DNA of 64,000 nt from Panax quinquefolius (Eukaryota > Streptophyta > Magnoliopsida > Apiales > Araliaceae), in NCBI GenBank assembly GCA_020205615.1, contig CM035152.1:153136778-153200777 (forward strand), written 5' to 3'. Under the pieces are notes generated by a model. It had not been told where the DNA came from, made no database searches, and saw only the letters and a list, made by a program, of their open reading frames with translations. A program made the translations under genes and the position numbers. Of the stretch, positions 11,121-23,456 are shown in pieces (the stretch's first letter is position 1; each line of letters starts with the position of its first letter).

Positions 11121-11830
11121 AATATTCCGTTGTTATTGACTTTCCCGACGTATTTCAAGAACTTCCCGGTCTACCCCGTAACGTGAAGTTGAATTCTTTA
11201 TTGATCTTGAACTCGGTACAAAGCCCATTTCTAAAACCCCATATCGAATGGCTCCTATTGAACTTCGGGAGTTAAAGGTCCAACTACGAAATTGTTGGAC
11301 ATCGGTTTCATTCGTCCCAATACATCTCCTTGGGGTGCTCCTGCTTTTATTTGTAAAGAAGAAAAGCGGAGTATGCGACTTTGTATTGACTATCGGGAAT
11401 TGAACCATGTCACCATCAAGAATAGGTATCCTCTACCTCGTATTGATGACTTGTTTGACCAATTAAGGGGCACAATTCTTTTCCAAAATCGATCTTCGCT
11501 TACGGATATCATCAATTTGAAGATTAGAATCGAGGATATTCCAAAGACCGCCTTCGAACTTCGGTATGGGCATTATGAATTCTTAGTCATGTCTTTCGGA
11601 CTAACTAATGCTCCTAAGGGCTTTCATGGATATGATGAACCGAGTATTCAAGGAATATTTGGATCAGTTCGTTGTTGTCTTTATTGATGACATCCTCATA
11701 TATTCCAAAAGTCGTGAAGATCATGAGCACCTTTTGAAGCTGGTACTCCAAAGGCTTCGTGAAAACAAACTATATGCCAAATTGAAGAAATGTGAGTTCG
11801 GCTTGAGGAAGTAGCATTCCTTGGGCACGT
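11121..11830 (+). pseudogene. A2 reverse transcriptase, frameshifted
   Basis: Clear RT blocks are seen: [13 protein letters not shown] at about 11305-11345, [11 protein letters not shown] near 11375-11410, the fingers-palm segment to about 11610, and the catalytic FIDD motif (Ty3/Gypsy form of YxDD) at about 11680-11691. Two overlapping frames, 11292-11687 and 11608-11814, carry the two halves, so a frameshift lies at about 11610-11690. A further indel near 11490-11530 removes part of the palm. RT would copy the element RNA into cDNA. Confidence 0.92.
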
Positions 11831-12480
11831 GGTGTCGAAACATGGAGTATCTGTTGATCCGTGAAGATTGAAGCAATACAAAGTTGGGAGCAACCAAGTC
11901 GGTGATCAAGTACGTAGTTTTTTGGGCTTAGTCGGTTATTATCGGAAATTGTGGAAGGGTTTTCTCGAATCGCTACTCCATTAACTCAAATAACTCTCGG
12001 AAGGATACAAAATTCGCTTGAGCGCGAAGAATGCGAGAAAAGTTTCCAAGAGCTTAAGAGGAGACTTATTTCTAAGACTTTCTAACAATACCATCCGGTT
12101 CGGATGGATTTGTTATCTGGCAATGATGCTTCGTGCAAAGGGTTAGGATGTGTTCTCATGCAACGTGGGAAAGTCATAGCCTATGCCTCATGACAACTTA
12201 AAGAGTATGAGAGGAATTATCCTACTCATGATCTAGAGTTAGCGGCCCGCAATGTTTTCACGCTAAAGATATGGAGGCACTATCTATATGGGGAGAAAGT
12301 GGAGATATATTCGCACCATAAAAGCCTTAAATATTTCTTCACTCAAAAGAACTCAACATCTTTTGGCGAAATGACGTTGGCTCGAGCTATTGAAAGACTA
12401 TGACCACACTATTCAATACCATCCCGGAAAGCGAACGTGGTAGCCGACGCATTGAGTAGAAGATCATATGCGGGAACGAA
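11831..12480 (+). pseudogene. A2 RNase H region, degenerate
   Basis: The connection and RNase H part of pol follows RT. Recognisable pieces are the 'FLGHVVSKHG' segment near 11820 and the FLGLVGYY segment near 11920. The end block before integrase reads QYHPGK around 12415 and LSRRS around 12455. Multiple stops and shifts interrupt it. RNase H would remove RNA from the RNA:DNA hybrid. Confidence 0.8.
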
Positions 12481-13970
12481 AAGCGATGATGTCAAGTATA
12501 CGACAGAGCCAACTTTAATAGAAAAAGTTAAGGTTGCTCAAGCCACCGACCCTTGAAATGATGCGTATGAAGAAAAGTACAAGAAGGAGCTATTCCGGGC
12601 GAGAATTGATGAAGAAGGAATACTTGAGTCCACTCTAGACTTTGTGTTCCTAACGACTGATTTGAAGTACAAGATTATGATGGAGGCACACAATACACCA
12701 TTTGCAATCCATCCTCGGAAGTACTAAAATGTATCGTGATCTTCTACATACATTTTGGTGGAACAATATGAAGAGAGAGATTGCAAAGTTTATCTCAATG
12801 TGTTTAACTTGTCAACGTGTAAAAGGCGGAGCATCTAGTACCTAAGGGTCCGTTGCAACCACTTGAGATTCCGAAATGGAAGTGGGAACACATTACCATG
12901 GATTTCGTTCGGTCTTCCTACGGTTTCTCGAGGGCATCAATGCTATTTGGGTTATTGTTGATAGATTAACCAAGTCCGCTCATTTCTTGCCGATCGGAGA
13001 CTTATTCACTTGAACGCCTTGCTAGTATGTACGTGAAGGAGATTGTGAGGTTGTATGGCATGCCTGTATCCATAGTTTCGGATCGTGACCCAAGATTCAC
13101 TTCAAGATTTTGGGTTAGCTTGCAAAAAGCTATGGGCACGGATTTGCAATTTAGTTCTACATACCATCCCCAAACGGAAGGACAATCGAGAGGACTATTC
13201 AAACTCTTGAAGATTTATTTAGACTCGTGTCCCTGACTTCAAGGGCGATTGGGATAAGTATTTACCATTGGTGGAATTCTCCTACAACAATAGTTATCGA
13301 GCAAGTATAGGTGTGGCTCCATTCAAGCATTATATGGACGAAAATGTCGTTTCCAATATGTTGGGATGAGGTGGGTGAAGCAACATTGTTGGGACCCGGA
13401 GTTAAATGCGTATGACTACCGAAAAGATTCAAATGATTCGACAACGATACAAACGGCACAAGATCGACAAAAAGAGTTATGCGGATCTTCATCGAAAGGA
13501 CGTAAAATTTAGTGTAGGGGATCATGTATTGTTGCATGAAGTTGCTCCATGGAAGGGAGTTACAAGATTTGGGAAGAGAGGAAAGCTCAATCCACGATTT
13601 ATTGGTCCATTTCAAATTCTTGACCGAGTAGGAAATGTAGCCTATAGACTTGCGTTACCTCCAAGTATGTCTCGTGTTCATAATGTGTTTCACATATCTC
13701 ATACTTCGTAAATATGTGAAAGACCCAACCACGTTATAGAATTAGAACCGGACGAAATAGCCAAGACTTAACGTGTGAGGAGGTACTTGTCAAGATCTTG
13801 GATAGGAAGGAGCATGTCCCCACGCCAAGAAAGGTCATACCACAAGTTAAAGTTTTGTGGAGGAATCATGCTTATAGAGGAAATGACCGGGAATTGGAAA
13901 CGGAAATGAAAGCGAGGTATTCTCACCTTTTCAAACACACCGAATGCGTCGTCAATTTCGAGGACGAAAT
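12481..13970 (+). pseudogene. A2 integrase with chromodomain, degenerate
   Basis: It matches A1 1-1526. The H2C2 zinc region lies at about 12715-12830. The core includes 'WEHITMDF' near 12890, where a small deletion follows, and SIVSDRDPRFTSRFW at about 13070-13115. The site of the catalytic Glu, near 13185-13193, reads AATCGAGAGG, losing the Glu codon exactly as in A1. The GPF-type module is at 13406-13711 (FIGPFQILDRVG). The chromodomain-like end is at about 13780-13960. It would insert cDNA and target chromatin. Confidence 0.9.
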
Positions 13971-13975
13971 TTCAT

Positions 13976-13986
13976 AAGGAGGGAGG
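13976..13986 (+). other. A2 polypurine tract
   Basis: AAGGAGGGAGG lies just before the 3' LTR start and is identical to the tract of A1. Confidence 0.85.
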
Positions 13987-13987
13987 T

Positions 13988-16700
13988 TGTAAGACCCCAA
14001 CTTATTATTAATGAAATTTAATTTTCTCTATTTATTATTTTGAAATAGTAAGGGTTGATTTGATTAATGTGGATAGTTAGGGGTTAAATACGCAAATATT
14101 TCAAAATAAGCAAGTGGTTATAAAATATTCATTATTGTTTGAGAATATTCGTTTGGTCGTGGAATATTCAGATCGCTTGTGAATATATTATTTGCAGCTG
14201 ACAAGCGACCGTGTGTGGGCCCATAACGGAAAGCGATTGGATGAAGAAAACGACAAATATAAGTTGGTTAAAAATAATGGCGTAGTTATTCAGATTAATC
14301 TTGTTAAAATACTCGGTGGTTAAAACACAAGAAGACATGGTATTGCACCAATTATTGATTCTTACGTAAGAAGGCACTACTCAATAATGGTTACGTAGAA
14401 TTACTTTTCAAAGATTTCATTGAGTTAATAATTCTTTGCGTTGATATTTTATATTCATTGTTTGATAATTGTCATTACACAATATTTTTCATTATCAAGT
14501 AATAATTCATATTATCTCGAATAATATTATTAGATAACATTATTGGCAATGTCTAGAAAGTTCGCGTCTAAGGAAAGGTTTGGTCACCTAATTGCGCGCA
14601 ATGAAGAAATTCTTATTGAAAGCCCCTCTTCCCTGAACGCACAGGTTGTCAATATTGTGATTCTATAATATTATTTATGAATAATTAATTATTGATTCAT
14701 ATGATGAGGAAAATATTGATTTTATGTGGATATAGATGTAGAAAAATTTTAATGTGACAATTGTTAAAAATTAAAATTTTATCTCTTTCTCGATAAAATA
14801 ATTCATTTAAATATATTATTATATTTTAATAATATAATAATGGTGATATTTTACAACGAATGTGGGATATATGAGTATACGAGGAGGAAGAGTATTTTTG
14901 TTGCAATAAATGTTTAAAACATGTTAAACATGTCGGTGGACCCCATTTATTGACTGAAATTTGATTATAGCCTATAAAATCGTCCGTTTGTGGATTTCGG
15001 TCAATTTCTATTTGGAATTTGGAAAAACTTTCTTCTGCAAAGTTGTAGAGAATTGAATTTCCTATAAAAACTCGCGAGATTCGAATTTTCTGATGAAAGG
15101 GCTATTTATTATGAATTATTGAAGTTTCAAGTTCAAAATAATTAATTTTTGGAAGTTTTAATTATTTTTATTATGAAAACGTTTTTGTCATTAAAGGTGG
15201 GTCTTGCATGTGATGTAAATGCTGAATTCAGATCCTTAAAAGTGGGCGTAGTAATTTGTAATATTAATATTAATATTTTATTAAATTTTCTCTTTTTTGG
15301 TGTTCTAAAGCATTTTCCTATAAATAGGTCTTGGGTTAGAATTGAAAATCACACCGTAAATCAAGTTTTCTCTCTCTATATTATCGAATTTATTCTTGTG
15401 AGTATTTTGAGTATACTTTGAGTATTGTTAGACGGTGCAAGTTCCTTCAAAGACTATAATTAAATTCCAAATTTGAAGTACTAATCTTTCGAGGTAAGGG
15501 ATGTTATTTTCTTCTCAAATGATATTATTTCTTCAATATCATTATCTTTGAAATATTGGTTGGAACTTTTATCAAATTTGGAACTTTTTCATGTCGGGGT
15601 TACTATTCATGAGTTACTATTCACGAGTTACTATTCATGAGAGTTACTATTCACGAGTTCTTATTCACGAGTACTATTCATGAAGCGTAAAGATGTTTTT
15701 TGTGGAATTTCTATCTTTTGGTGTCGAGTTACTATTCACGATACTAAGGCACTATTCACGATATCTGGAACTATTCATCGAAAAATAAAATTTCTTCTTT
15801 TCGTCCAAAATATTTATTCTGGATACTAGCTTTGATTGTATCCATGTTTTGATCATTCTTGAATTTTACACCACTATGATTATTTTTGAGGTATTTTTGA
15901 ACATGGATAAAACAAAGTACGAATCCTTAATCCTTAATCCTTGTCATTTTGTTTCAATCGGATTCGCTTTTTTAAAAAATATTTTTCATCATCCTCGGTC
16001 TTAAATGATGATATTATTGAATATCTTTGGCTCAGAGTGCAAAGATGAATGATTTCTGAAGAATATCTTTGGTAGTAGTGCAAAGATGAACAAGTGTTTA
16101 AATGAATATGACCAACCGATGAATATCTTTGGCTGTAGTGTAAAGATGAATATTTGATTCGGATGTATATTGATTGATGTTACAGGGATAAAAGATGAGC
16201 GATGAACTTTTAAATTCATACATAGAAGATAGTAGTTTGCATTCTCTACTTAACTCTTCTAATGAATTATTATTTCATTGCGAATATTGATTTAAAATTT
16301 ATTGTCTATTGTATTCTATTAGATTTTTCCTGTTGAAGACTAACGATAATTTGTTGTATATTATCTTAGTCATAATATTCTTTATTGAGCTAGTTGAGCT
16401 CACCCTTTTCCTTTTTTGTTCCATTTTTCTTCTCGGAGGCGAGAATATAAGCGAAAGCACGAGTCGGGTATGGTATGAAGGTTTTAGAAAGGATTGTTTA
16501 GTAGTCCTCACCATTTTGTAAAATAATGTATCAATAAATGTGATGAGGATTTATTTGAGTATAGATATTGTCTAGAAGATAATATTTGTATTTAAACTCA
16601 CAGCTTTCTTCGTTGTAATAATAATAAAGTTGTAGTTGTTTCGTACCATGTATTGACAACTCGGAATGGTTGATGTATACCTATTTTGGGGGCGCCACGA
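13988..16700 (+). mobile_element. A2 3' LTR
   Basis: It begins TGTAAGACCCC and is a near-identical sister of 6507-9235, which argues for recent insertion. The end reads GCCACGA before the duplication GAATG. A canonical end would be GTCACA/GAATG, which would place a CAG across the junction. The usual array of GAATATTC motifs, TATAAATAG (about 15310-15320), donor-like site, TTACTATTC repeats, hairpin repeats and AATAAA is present. Confidence 0.92.
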
Positions 16701-16705
16701 GAATG

Positions 16706-17433
16706 TGACCGCTGTGACACCTCAATCACTAATCGTTTAATGCGATTATCGACGAGGAACAAATTAGAGATATCCATGTAATGAATGAAGAACTAATTGT
16801 TGCACCCGAGCTAGTTGCAGAGGTAGCAGCTGAGAGTGAGGAAGAAGAGGAAGAAGAGGAACCTGAGGAGAATTGGTTAGAAGAAGTTTATGATCAAAAC
16901 TTAGAATTACAAAATCGTGTTCGTGAGCTAGAAGAACAAAGTTGAAGAATGGCAACGGTCATGGAACAAAGGATACAACAATTCAAAATTGGGTTACCCG
17001 ATATGTGATGCTCGAACAAAATCACGCTTTGGCAGGGTGTAAGATATTAAAGTTGGAATCTGAGAATTTAAAAATCAAAGATCTGCTGAAAGAAGAAACA
17101 ATCTGAACGAAGGAGAATAGGCGATGCATGGGTAAAAAGTCGCACAACGCGTTGATAGTGTAGAAAAAAGCGTCCGATCCAATAAAGCCAAAATAGATGA
17201 AATGGACTTTGCTTTTTGGACAAGAATTGGGAGAACCCAACATCGAATTGAAATTACCACATAGCATGGCAACCCGAATTCGATATGGATCGAGAATAAT
17301 GATTCAAATCATGGATCGGGAATGTGAAGAAGCACTTAAGGGTGGAATGTACCCTATAGTAAAGTCAAACTTCATGAATTTAAGCGAGGCGTTTTGTCGA
17401 AAAACCGAAACGAAGTTATTACGGGTAAATTAA
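16706..17433 (+). pseudogene. B1 first ORF, main part: acidic, coiled-coil-like, not gag
   Basis: After A2 the B1 interior resumes in the place where gag should be. It shows no capsid core and no CCHC knuckle. From the ATG at 16780 there is an acidic stretch (LVAEVAAESEEEEEEEEPEE) followed by 'NWLEEVYDQNLELQNRV', with heptad-like Leu/Val spacing. Stops near 16942 and 17007 break the frame. A second open part (17197-17433) ends with 'FCRKTETKLL' at the usual gag-pro junction, where the codon is AAA. The function is unknown. It could be a captured host sequence or a very diverged Gag used for oligomerisation. Confidence 0.55.
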
Positions 17434-17790
17434 TTATAAATTATTACGAAGTCTATACTTTATTCAATACAAGTTCTACCCACTCTTTTATTCTACCTAG
17501 TTGTGTTCAATGTTTAAATTTGACTCGGAAAAATTAGACTTTGATTTATCTATTGAAACTTCGTTGGGAGAAACCTTCGTTACCTCCATCGCTTTATTAA
17601 TCTTGTTGTTTCAAATAAACACTTTCACGATCTTATCTCTTTGAAAATACTTGCCTTTGAGGTAATTTTTGAAAATGATTGATTAACTACTCATTATTCT
17701 TTTTGTAAGGTTGTTAGCTTTCATATTCCTAACCAACTTTGTTATATAAATTCAAAGTAACCAAACCCTAAAGTTAATCATTTGTTATAT
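17434..17790 (+). pseudogene. B1 protease remnant
   Basis: The sequence aligns with the C1 protease: the 'FYPLF' and 'LDFDLS' region (about 17470-17550), 'AGETFVTS'-like DNA at about 17570-17595, and a weak copy of the 'ILAFDVILGIDWL' block at about 17645-17690 in which the Gly is lost. It is broken by shifts and stops. No RT follows. Confidence 0.65.
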
Positions 17791-17799
17791 CAAGCCATA

Positions 17800-18165
17800 A
17801 GTAAAGATCCCCGATCCTTTTCGTTGTTGACTTCCTTGTGTGGAATGCACCGCCGGACTTTACGTAGAGGCGACGCCGTGACCTGAAGATGGCAAGTTGA
17901 TAGGTATCATTGTGAGGTGCTATCCGGGTTAAGGGATAGAAGTCACAGATTGGTATTAATGTGACGTCTTATCCAAGTCTTGGATGAGAGTCACAGCTTT
18001 TTGAATGATATTTCTATTATTAATAAATTTCTGGCGTATTCTTGAAGACTTCTTAGCCTACTTAGAGCGTGAAATCAAATTTTGTATTGACCCAAAGATA
18101 AAAACCCATTTCTTAAACCTCAAATATTTCTTCAACTAAAAGGATCATTTTACGTGGATTATGAT
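17800..18165 (+). other. B1 scrambled pol segment with hairpin module
   Basis: This block is shared with C1 50040-50330. It holds a module beginning 'TGACTTCCTTGTGTGG' and ending in the inverted repeat TGTGAC ... ATCCAAGTCTTGGAT ... GTCACA (about 17960-17995). In B1 the end of the module is duplicated (about 17905-17950). It is followed by a remnant of the RT N-terminus (about 18020-18140). A3 and A4 carry the module too, but after the RT N-terminal remnant rather than before it. Confidence 0.6.
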
Positions 18166-18481
18166 GAAAGTCATAATAAAAGTATAGAACTGATGAAAAT
18201 CATGGGTATATGAAGTATTAGTAAGTTTTATGATGAGTTATGTTGGTTGGTATGTGAAAACATGAAAGTTTCTTAGAAATCACAAAGAGTTGAAAATCGA
18301 TTTTGGTGAAAAACGTAACATGAAATTCAATTGACCATATCTCCTATTATATTTTGAATTTTTGAGTGTGGTCAAGTCCTAGAGTTAGATCTATGAGTTA
18401 CCTAACTAATCCAAGTGAAATTACTGGAAAAGGTGTTGTAGATTTTGTGTGGACTGATTTTAGCAAAGGAGGCAAAGCTGT

Positions 18482-18508
18482 AAAAAAAAAAAAAAAAAAA
18501 AAAAAAAA
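18482..18508 (+). repeat. Poly(A) run of 27
   Basis: It follows 'GGCAAAGCTGT' and precedes 'GTCACGCC'. It could be the tail of a retroposed transcript or an expanded homopolymer. No matching duplication was found around it. Confidence 0.8.
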
Positions 18509-19427
18509 GTCACGCCATGATTTTAGAGGGCTGTTTCAGCCACTTAAATTATGAGAAAAATTCTGGCCTTTTGGGACATGAAGGTATATGGTATAAAGTA
18601 CCTCCTGTCCAAAAATGAGCTCATTCGACTTAAAATGAGCAAGTTATGACTATTTCAATATTTAGGTTTTTAAATGAAAAACGCTATAACCGGAGTTCTA
18701 TAACTTCGATGACTATGAAATTTAAACTGGAAGCTCACGTTAACATGGGTAAGGTCCTGTCAAGATTTGGGAATTTTGGAGTTAAACTTGAGGTAGCTAA
18801 TTTCTTAAGGAATTAATTAGAAATTGATTTTTGAAAAATAGTAAATGAATTTTAAAAATTTGAGAAAAATATATTTTCATTATGGGACTATATTATGCTA
18901 AATCCCAGAAAAGAAATATTTTTGGGACTGATTTGGTATTTTTCATGAAAATAGTTTAGTTACTGAACATATGAGTTAAATATGTTATGTGAAGTAACAA
19001 AAGTTGAAAATAGGATTTTATGGCTAGAGAATCCTATATAGAGTATATGCATATTTTTGAGGATTTGATAATTGGTGATGATATCTTATGAGTATGGCAT
19101 TTTGAATGATTAAATGCATTATATGGTAAAAGCGTAAACAATTGAGATAAATTGTTTATAAATTTAAGAAGTGATTAAAATATTGTTATAATGTTAATGA
19201 TATTAGATTATAAGATTATTAAGTGATTGATAACATGGGGATATTCTTGAATCCTGGATAAATTATATTATAAATGTTTAATATTTATCCTTTATCTCAT
19301 TTGATTGATTCTTTATATCATTATCCTCATGTTTATATTATGTTGAAAGTCATCTGTGGCCTGTAGTGCATAGATGGACTTGGTATGATTATGACCAGGG
19401 ATTTTTTGGTATAATCATAACCGTAAT

Positions 19428-19745
19428 TGAAAACACGATTATCTTTGGCCGTAGTGCATGGATAATTTGTGGTCGTGATACTAATGAATACACGATTATC
19501 TTTGGCCGTAGTGCATGGATAATTTATGGTCGTGATACTAATGAATACACGATTATCTTTGGCCATAGTGCATGGATAATTTATGGTCGTGATACTAATG
19601 AATACACGATTATCTTTGGCATGTAGTGCATGGATAATTTGTGGTCGTGATACTAATGAATACACGATTATCTTTGGCACGTAGTGCATGGATAATTTGT
19701 GGTCGTGATACTAAAGAATATCCTTGGCCTGTAGTGCAAGGATGA
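19428..19745. repeat. About 60-bp hairpin minisatellite in B1 interior
   Basis: Five tandem units contain 'ATTATCTTTGGCCGTAGTGC', 'ATGGATAATTTGTGG' and 'CGTGATACTAATGAATACACG'. A sixth, diverged unit at 19720-19743 is the perfect hairpin ATCCTTG / CAAGGAT. Each unit can fold on itself. Long open frames seen on both strands here arise from the repeat. Confidence 0.9.
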
Positions 19746-20143
19746 TTCGATGATGTGGATTAATTATTGAGCTGAGTCTCAGCAATGAAATATTAATTCA
19801 TGGATGTGGTAAAAGTCATCTTTAGGTAGTAGTGCATTGATAGACTTGGTATGATTATGACCGAGGATTATTCGGTATAATCATGATCAGTAATTAAAAA
19901 CACGAATATCATTGGCGATGGTGCATGGATAATTCGTGGTTGTGATACTATTAAGTTGAGTCTCGATATTATTGGTTTTACTGATTATATATCTTTGGCA
20001 TGTAGTGCAAAGATGAATTGTTAATGAATATCTTTGGTAGGATTGCGAAGATGAATTTAATATTTTAAACGATAAAGGTATTCAAGGTATCCTCACCTCT
20101 TTATCATACAGTATCGCACTTCTAATTTCGAGGAGAAATTTCA

Positions 20144-20155
20144 TAAGGAGGGAGA
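20144..20155 (+). other. B1 polypurine tract
   Basis: AAGGAGGGAGA precedes the 3' LTR start TGTGAGACCCC, after the conserved TTTCATA. Confidence 0.8.
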
Positions 20156-20156
20156 T

Positions 20157-22876
20157 TGTGAGACCCCAGATTTTATCAATAAAGATTTAAATTTTATCGA
20201 AATAAATTTTTTAATATTATGGTGTGAATTTAAGATAATATTATAGTTGTGGGTAGTATTTATAAATTTTGCAAAGTATCTGAGTTGTTATAAAATATTA
20301 GTTTGGTCGGGGAATATTCTTTTTGTCGGGAAATATTAAATGCGACGGCTCAATCATTAGTGGACCCCATTAATCTAAGTATTGTCGTAGTTAGAAAAGC
20401 GACAAAATTATCTTTCTATAAAAATAACGGCAGAGGTGTTACCGTTAAAACCGCTGAACTACCCTAGTAGTAAAAATGCGAATGTCTGGCGTAGTTGTAT
20501 AGTAGCACACGATATTGATTATTGATGCTTACATGAGAAGTCACTCAGCTATGCTCAATTATTGCTACAATAATTGTTGCATCATATCTCTTATATTATT
20601 TATTCAATTATTGTCACAGTATCATCTGTATAATATGTTATAGTATTAAATCAATAATTGAGACGACAAGTTATAAATGATTAATAATTGTTGAAAGATT
20701 AAATATGTGTTGATTAAAAATAAAATGATTTGTGGTAATATTTATTTATTCAATCTTGATGTATATAAAGAGTCTGTTATAAGACATTTGTGGTAAGTTT
20801 GATTATTTTATGGGGGGCCCATATGTCATCATCTAAGAGTCTCTTCGTCAATAGTAATTACTTTCATCAATAGTAATTACCTTTGTGAATAGTAATTATC
20901 TTCGTCGATAGTAATTACCTTCGTCGATAGTAATTACCTTTGTGAATAGTAATTATCTTCGTCGATAGTAATTACCTTCGTCAATAGTAATTACCTTTGT
21001 GAATAGTAATTACCTTCGTCGATAGTAATTACCTTTACCGGCGTCGAACCACTTGTCGTTTCACATTACGTATCGTCCGAACCACTTGTCGTTTTACATT
21101 ACTGCGTCCGAACCACTTGTCGTTTCACATTACAAAGGCGTCGAACCACTTGTCGTTTCACATTACGTACGTCGAACCACTTTTCTTTTCACATCACTAG
21201 TCGTCGAGCCACTTGCTTTTCACATGGCGGTCTTAAGCTAGAAATCTTCTATAAATAGAGGCCTAGTGCTTCATTATTTTCACGAATTCACCAAACTCTA
21301 GAGAGAGAAACTATAGAGAGAAAGAAGAAAAGTATTCTGCTACTTCATCTTGCCAATATTCGGTTCTTCTAAGGTAGGAATATTATTTGTTGTACCGTAA
21401 GGAGTGTTATTCTTTCTTATTCATGAAGAGAAGGCTGTTGTTATTCCATTGCTTATTATTATCACGGAATAACTTTGTATCGGGTTTACCCTATACTTGG
21501 TGACATTCTTCTATTATTACATTTGGAACATCCATGCATGTGTTTTACACCCACCGGTTCCGCTCTTTATTATTATTCTGTTGGAACATCCTCATGCATG
21601 TGTTTTACACCTTAATTGGTTCCGCTCTTTATTATTATGTTGGAACATCACATGCATGTGTTTTACACCGGACTGGTTCCGTCTTTTATCATTCTTTGGA
21701 ATATCCTATCGTGTGTTTTACACCGGATCTGGTTCCATCTTTATTATTACTGTTGGAACATCCCATCGGTGTGAATTTCACGACTGGTTCCGTTATTATT
21801 ATTCTTTTGAATAACTTTGTACATCTGAATGCCGCATGCATGGTGATTTCTTTTGTTATTCCATTCTTTATTATACCCAAATTGGTTAAAACTTTGACTT
21901 ATATACTCCATTAAATTAGTAGAATATCCTTGATATTTGCGTTTCATCCAAAGATATCTTTTCATGGAAATATTCTTACGATCATTCTTGAATTTTACTC
22001 TACACAAAACAAAGATCTTGTTGACAATTTGGGCGTTATTAATTCTGGATAAAATAATTCTTGAACTTGTTTTATTGAATTATTATGTCATTGTCATCAT
22101 CCTCATGATATATTATGTTATCTTTGGCTTACGTGCATAGATGAACTTAGTATGATTATGACCGAGGATCATTCGGTATAAATGGCTTGTTATAAATGAT
22201 GTGATAAAAGTCCTCGGTGGCACATAATCTTTGTGATGGATAGTTTTGGTATGATTATGACCGGGGGTGATTCGGTATAGTCATGACCATTGATAATTTG
22301 ATGAAAATCCTTGGCCCGTGGTATAGGGATGATTAGATATTGTGGTTTATTCTTTAAACTAAGTCTTAATGATAGAAATTTATGAAAACCTTTTAAAACC
22401 TAAAAGATAGTAGACTTTATTTTCTACTTGACTCTTTTAATGGATTACATATTCAGCTGCAGTTAAACTGGTTGTCTATTGTATTTTATCAGTTTAACAC
22501 TATTGAAGGCTAATGATAATTTATTCTCGCATTATCTTAGTCATAATATTTCTTCTTGGGCTAGTTGAGCTCACCCTTTCTTTCACTTTATTCTCTTGTG
22601 AAATGAGAATATAAATTTGGGACGAGTCGGGAAGCAGTGATGGTCCCGAAGATAGCATTAGTAGTCCTCACTATTCTGTGAAATAGTGTGATAATAATTG
22701 TAATGAGGACTCCTTTTTGAGTTTGTATAATATCTAGTAGATGATATTTGTATTCAAACTCACAGTTTATGTCGTATTGTACACGAAAGTTATGTTAGTA
22801 AGTTGTATTTAAATTCTGTACCATGTAAGTGGCGACTCAAGATGGGTGATGTATACCTAATTTTGTGGGCGTCACA
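20157..22876 (+). mobile_element. B1 3' LTR
   Basis: It is the sister of 3571-6285 with the same motif order: GAATATTC near 20310, minisatellites 20844-21220, TATAAATAG near 21251, donor-like CTAAG/GTAGG near 21370, tandem repeats 21520-21800 and acceptor near 22590, where CAG reads differently. It ends GTCACA at 22876, followed by the duplication ATGAA. The GTAATTACC array is about 60 bp shorter than in the 5' LTR. Confidence 0.92.
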
Positions 22877-23456
22877 ATGAATATCTTTGGCCTGTAGTGC
22901 AAAGATGAATATTTGATTTCAGGTATATATTGATTGATGTTACAGGGATAAAAGATAGACGATGAACTTTTAAATTCATACATAGAAGATAGTAGTTTGC
23001 ATTCTCTACTTCACTCTTCTAATGGATTATTATTTCCGCTGCGATTGATTTAAAACTTGTTGTCTATTGTATTCTATTAGATTTTTCCCTGTTGAAGACT
23101 AACGATAATTTGTTGTATATTATCTTAGTCATAATATTCTTTACCGGGCTAGTTGAGCTCACCCTTTTCCTTTTTGTTCCATTTTTCTTCTCAGGAGGCG
23201 AGAATATAGCGAGTACGAGTTGGGGTATGGAATGAAGGTTCTAGAGAGAGTTGTTTAGTAGTCCTCACCATTTTTGTAAAATAATGTATCAATAAATGTG
23301 ATGAGGATTTATTTGAGTATAGATATTGTCTAGAAGATAATATTTGTATTCAAACTCACGCTTTTTTCTGATTGTAATAATAAAGTTGTAGTTATTTCTG
23401 TACCATGTATTGACAACTCAGAATGGGTGATGTATACCTATTTTGGGGGCGTCACA
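22877..23456 (+). mobile_element. A1 3' LTR, second part
   Basis: It continues the LTR broken at 3570, beginning with a whole hairpin unit (ATCTTTGGCCTGTAGTGCAA). It then runs through the pyrimidine tract to an intact acceptor TTCTTCTCAG/G (AG at 23193-23194), an AATAAAG and the end GTCACA. Confidence 0.9.

Larger units (their letters stand above)
6507..16700 (+). mobile_element. Retrotransposon A2 (complete Tekay/Del-like element)
   Basis: A2 is a 10.2 kb element with two nearly identical 2.7 kb LTRs (6507-9235 and 13988-16700), PBS, gag, protease, RT, RNase H, integrase, chromodomain and polypurine tract in the usual order. The target duplication GAATG (6502-6506 and 16701-16705) shows it entered the B1 first ORF. 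It is the youngest insertion on the left side of the nest and the only one here with all pol domains inside the window. The polyprotein is broken by many small indels as written. Confidence 0.95.
18166..20140 (+). other. B1 3' interior: non-coding, mosaic, LTR-like in part
   Basis: No coding capacity is seen. A run of 27 A lies at 18482-18508. The stretch up to about 19200 matches nothing else in the window. From about 19215 to 20090 it resembles the R/U5 part of the C-type LTR ('GTATGATTATGACC', 'GGCCTGTAGTGCATAGATGG') and contains a minisatellite. It may be a captured LTR fragment or the remains of an older nested insertion. No clear target duplication was found. Confidence 0.6.
3571..22876 (+). 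mobile_element. Retrotransposon B1 (complete, carries A2 inside)
   Basis: B1 is a complete LTR element: 5' LTR 3571-6285, PBS, a short first-ORF start, then A2 (6507-16700), the rest of its interior, and 3' LTR 20157-22876. Its LTRs start TGTGAGACCCC and end GTCACA. The flanking duplication is ATGAA (3566-3570 and 22877-22881), and removing B1 restores the A1 LTR. Without A2 it is about 9.1 kb. It has a protease remnant but no recognisable RT, RNase H or integrase core, so it must have moved using enzymes of another element, presumably an A-type relative. Confidence 0.9.

Noticed and set aside
19333..19745. Long repeated open frames on both strands and regular spaced repeats, which could suggest a repeat protein or a CRISPR array
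   Set aside because: Units are contiguous tandem copies of about 60 bp without unique spacers, inside a plant retroelement. The frames exist only because the unit length is near a multiple of three.
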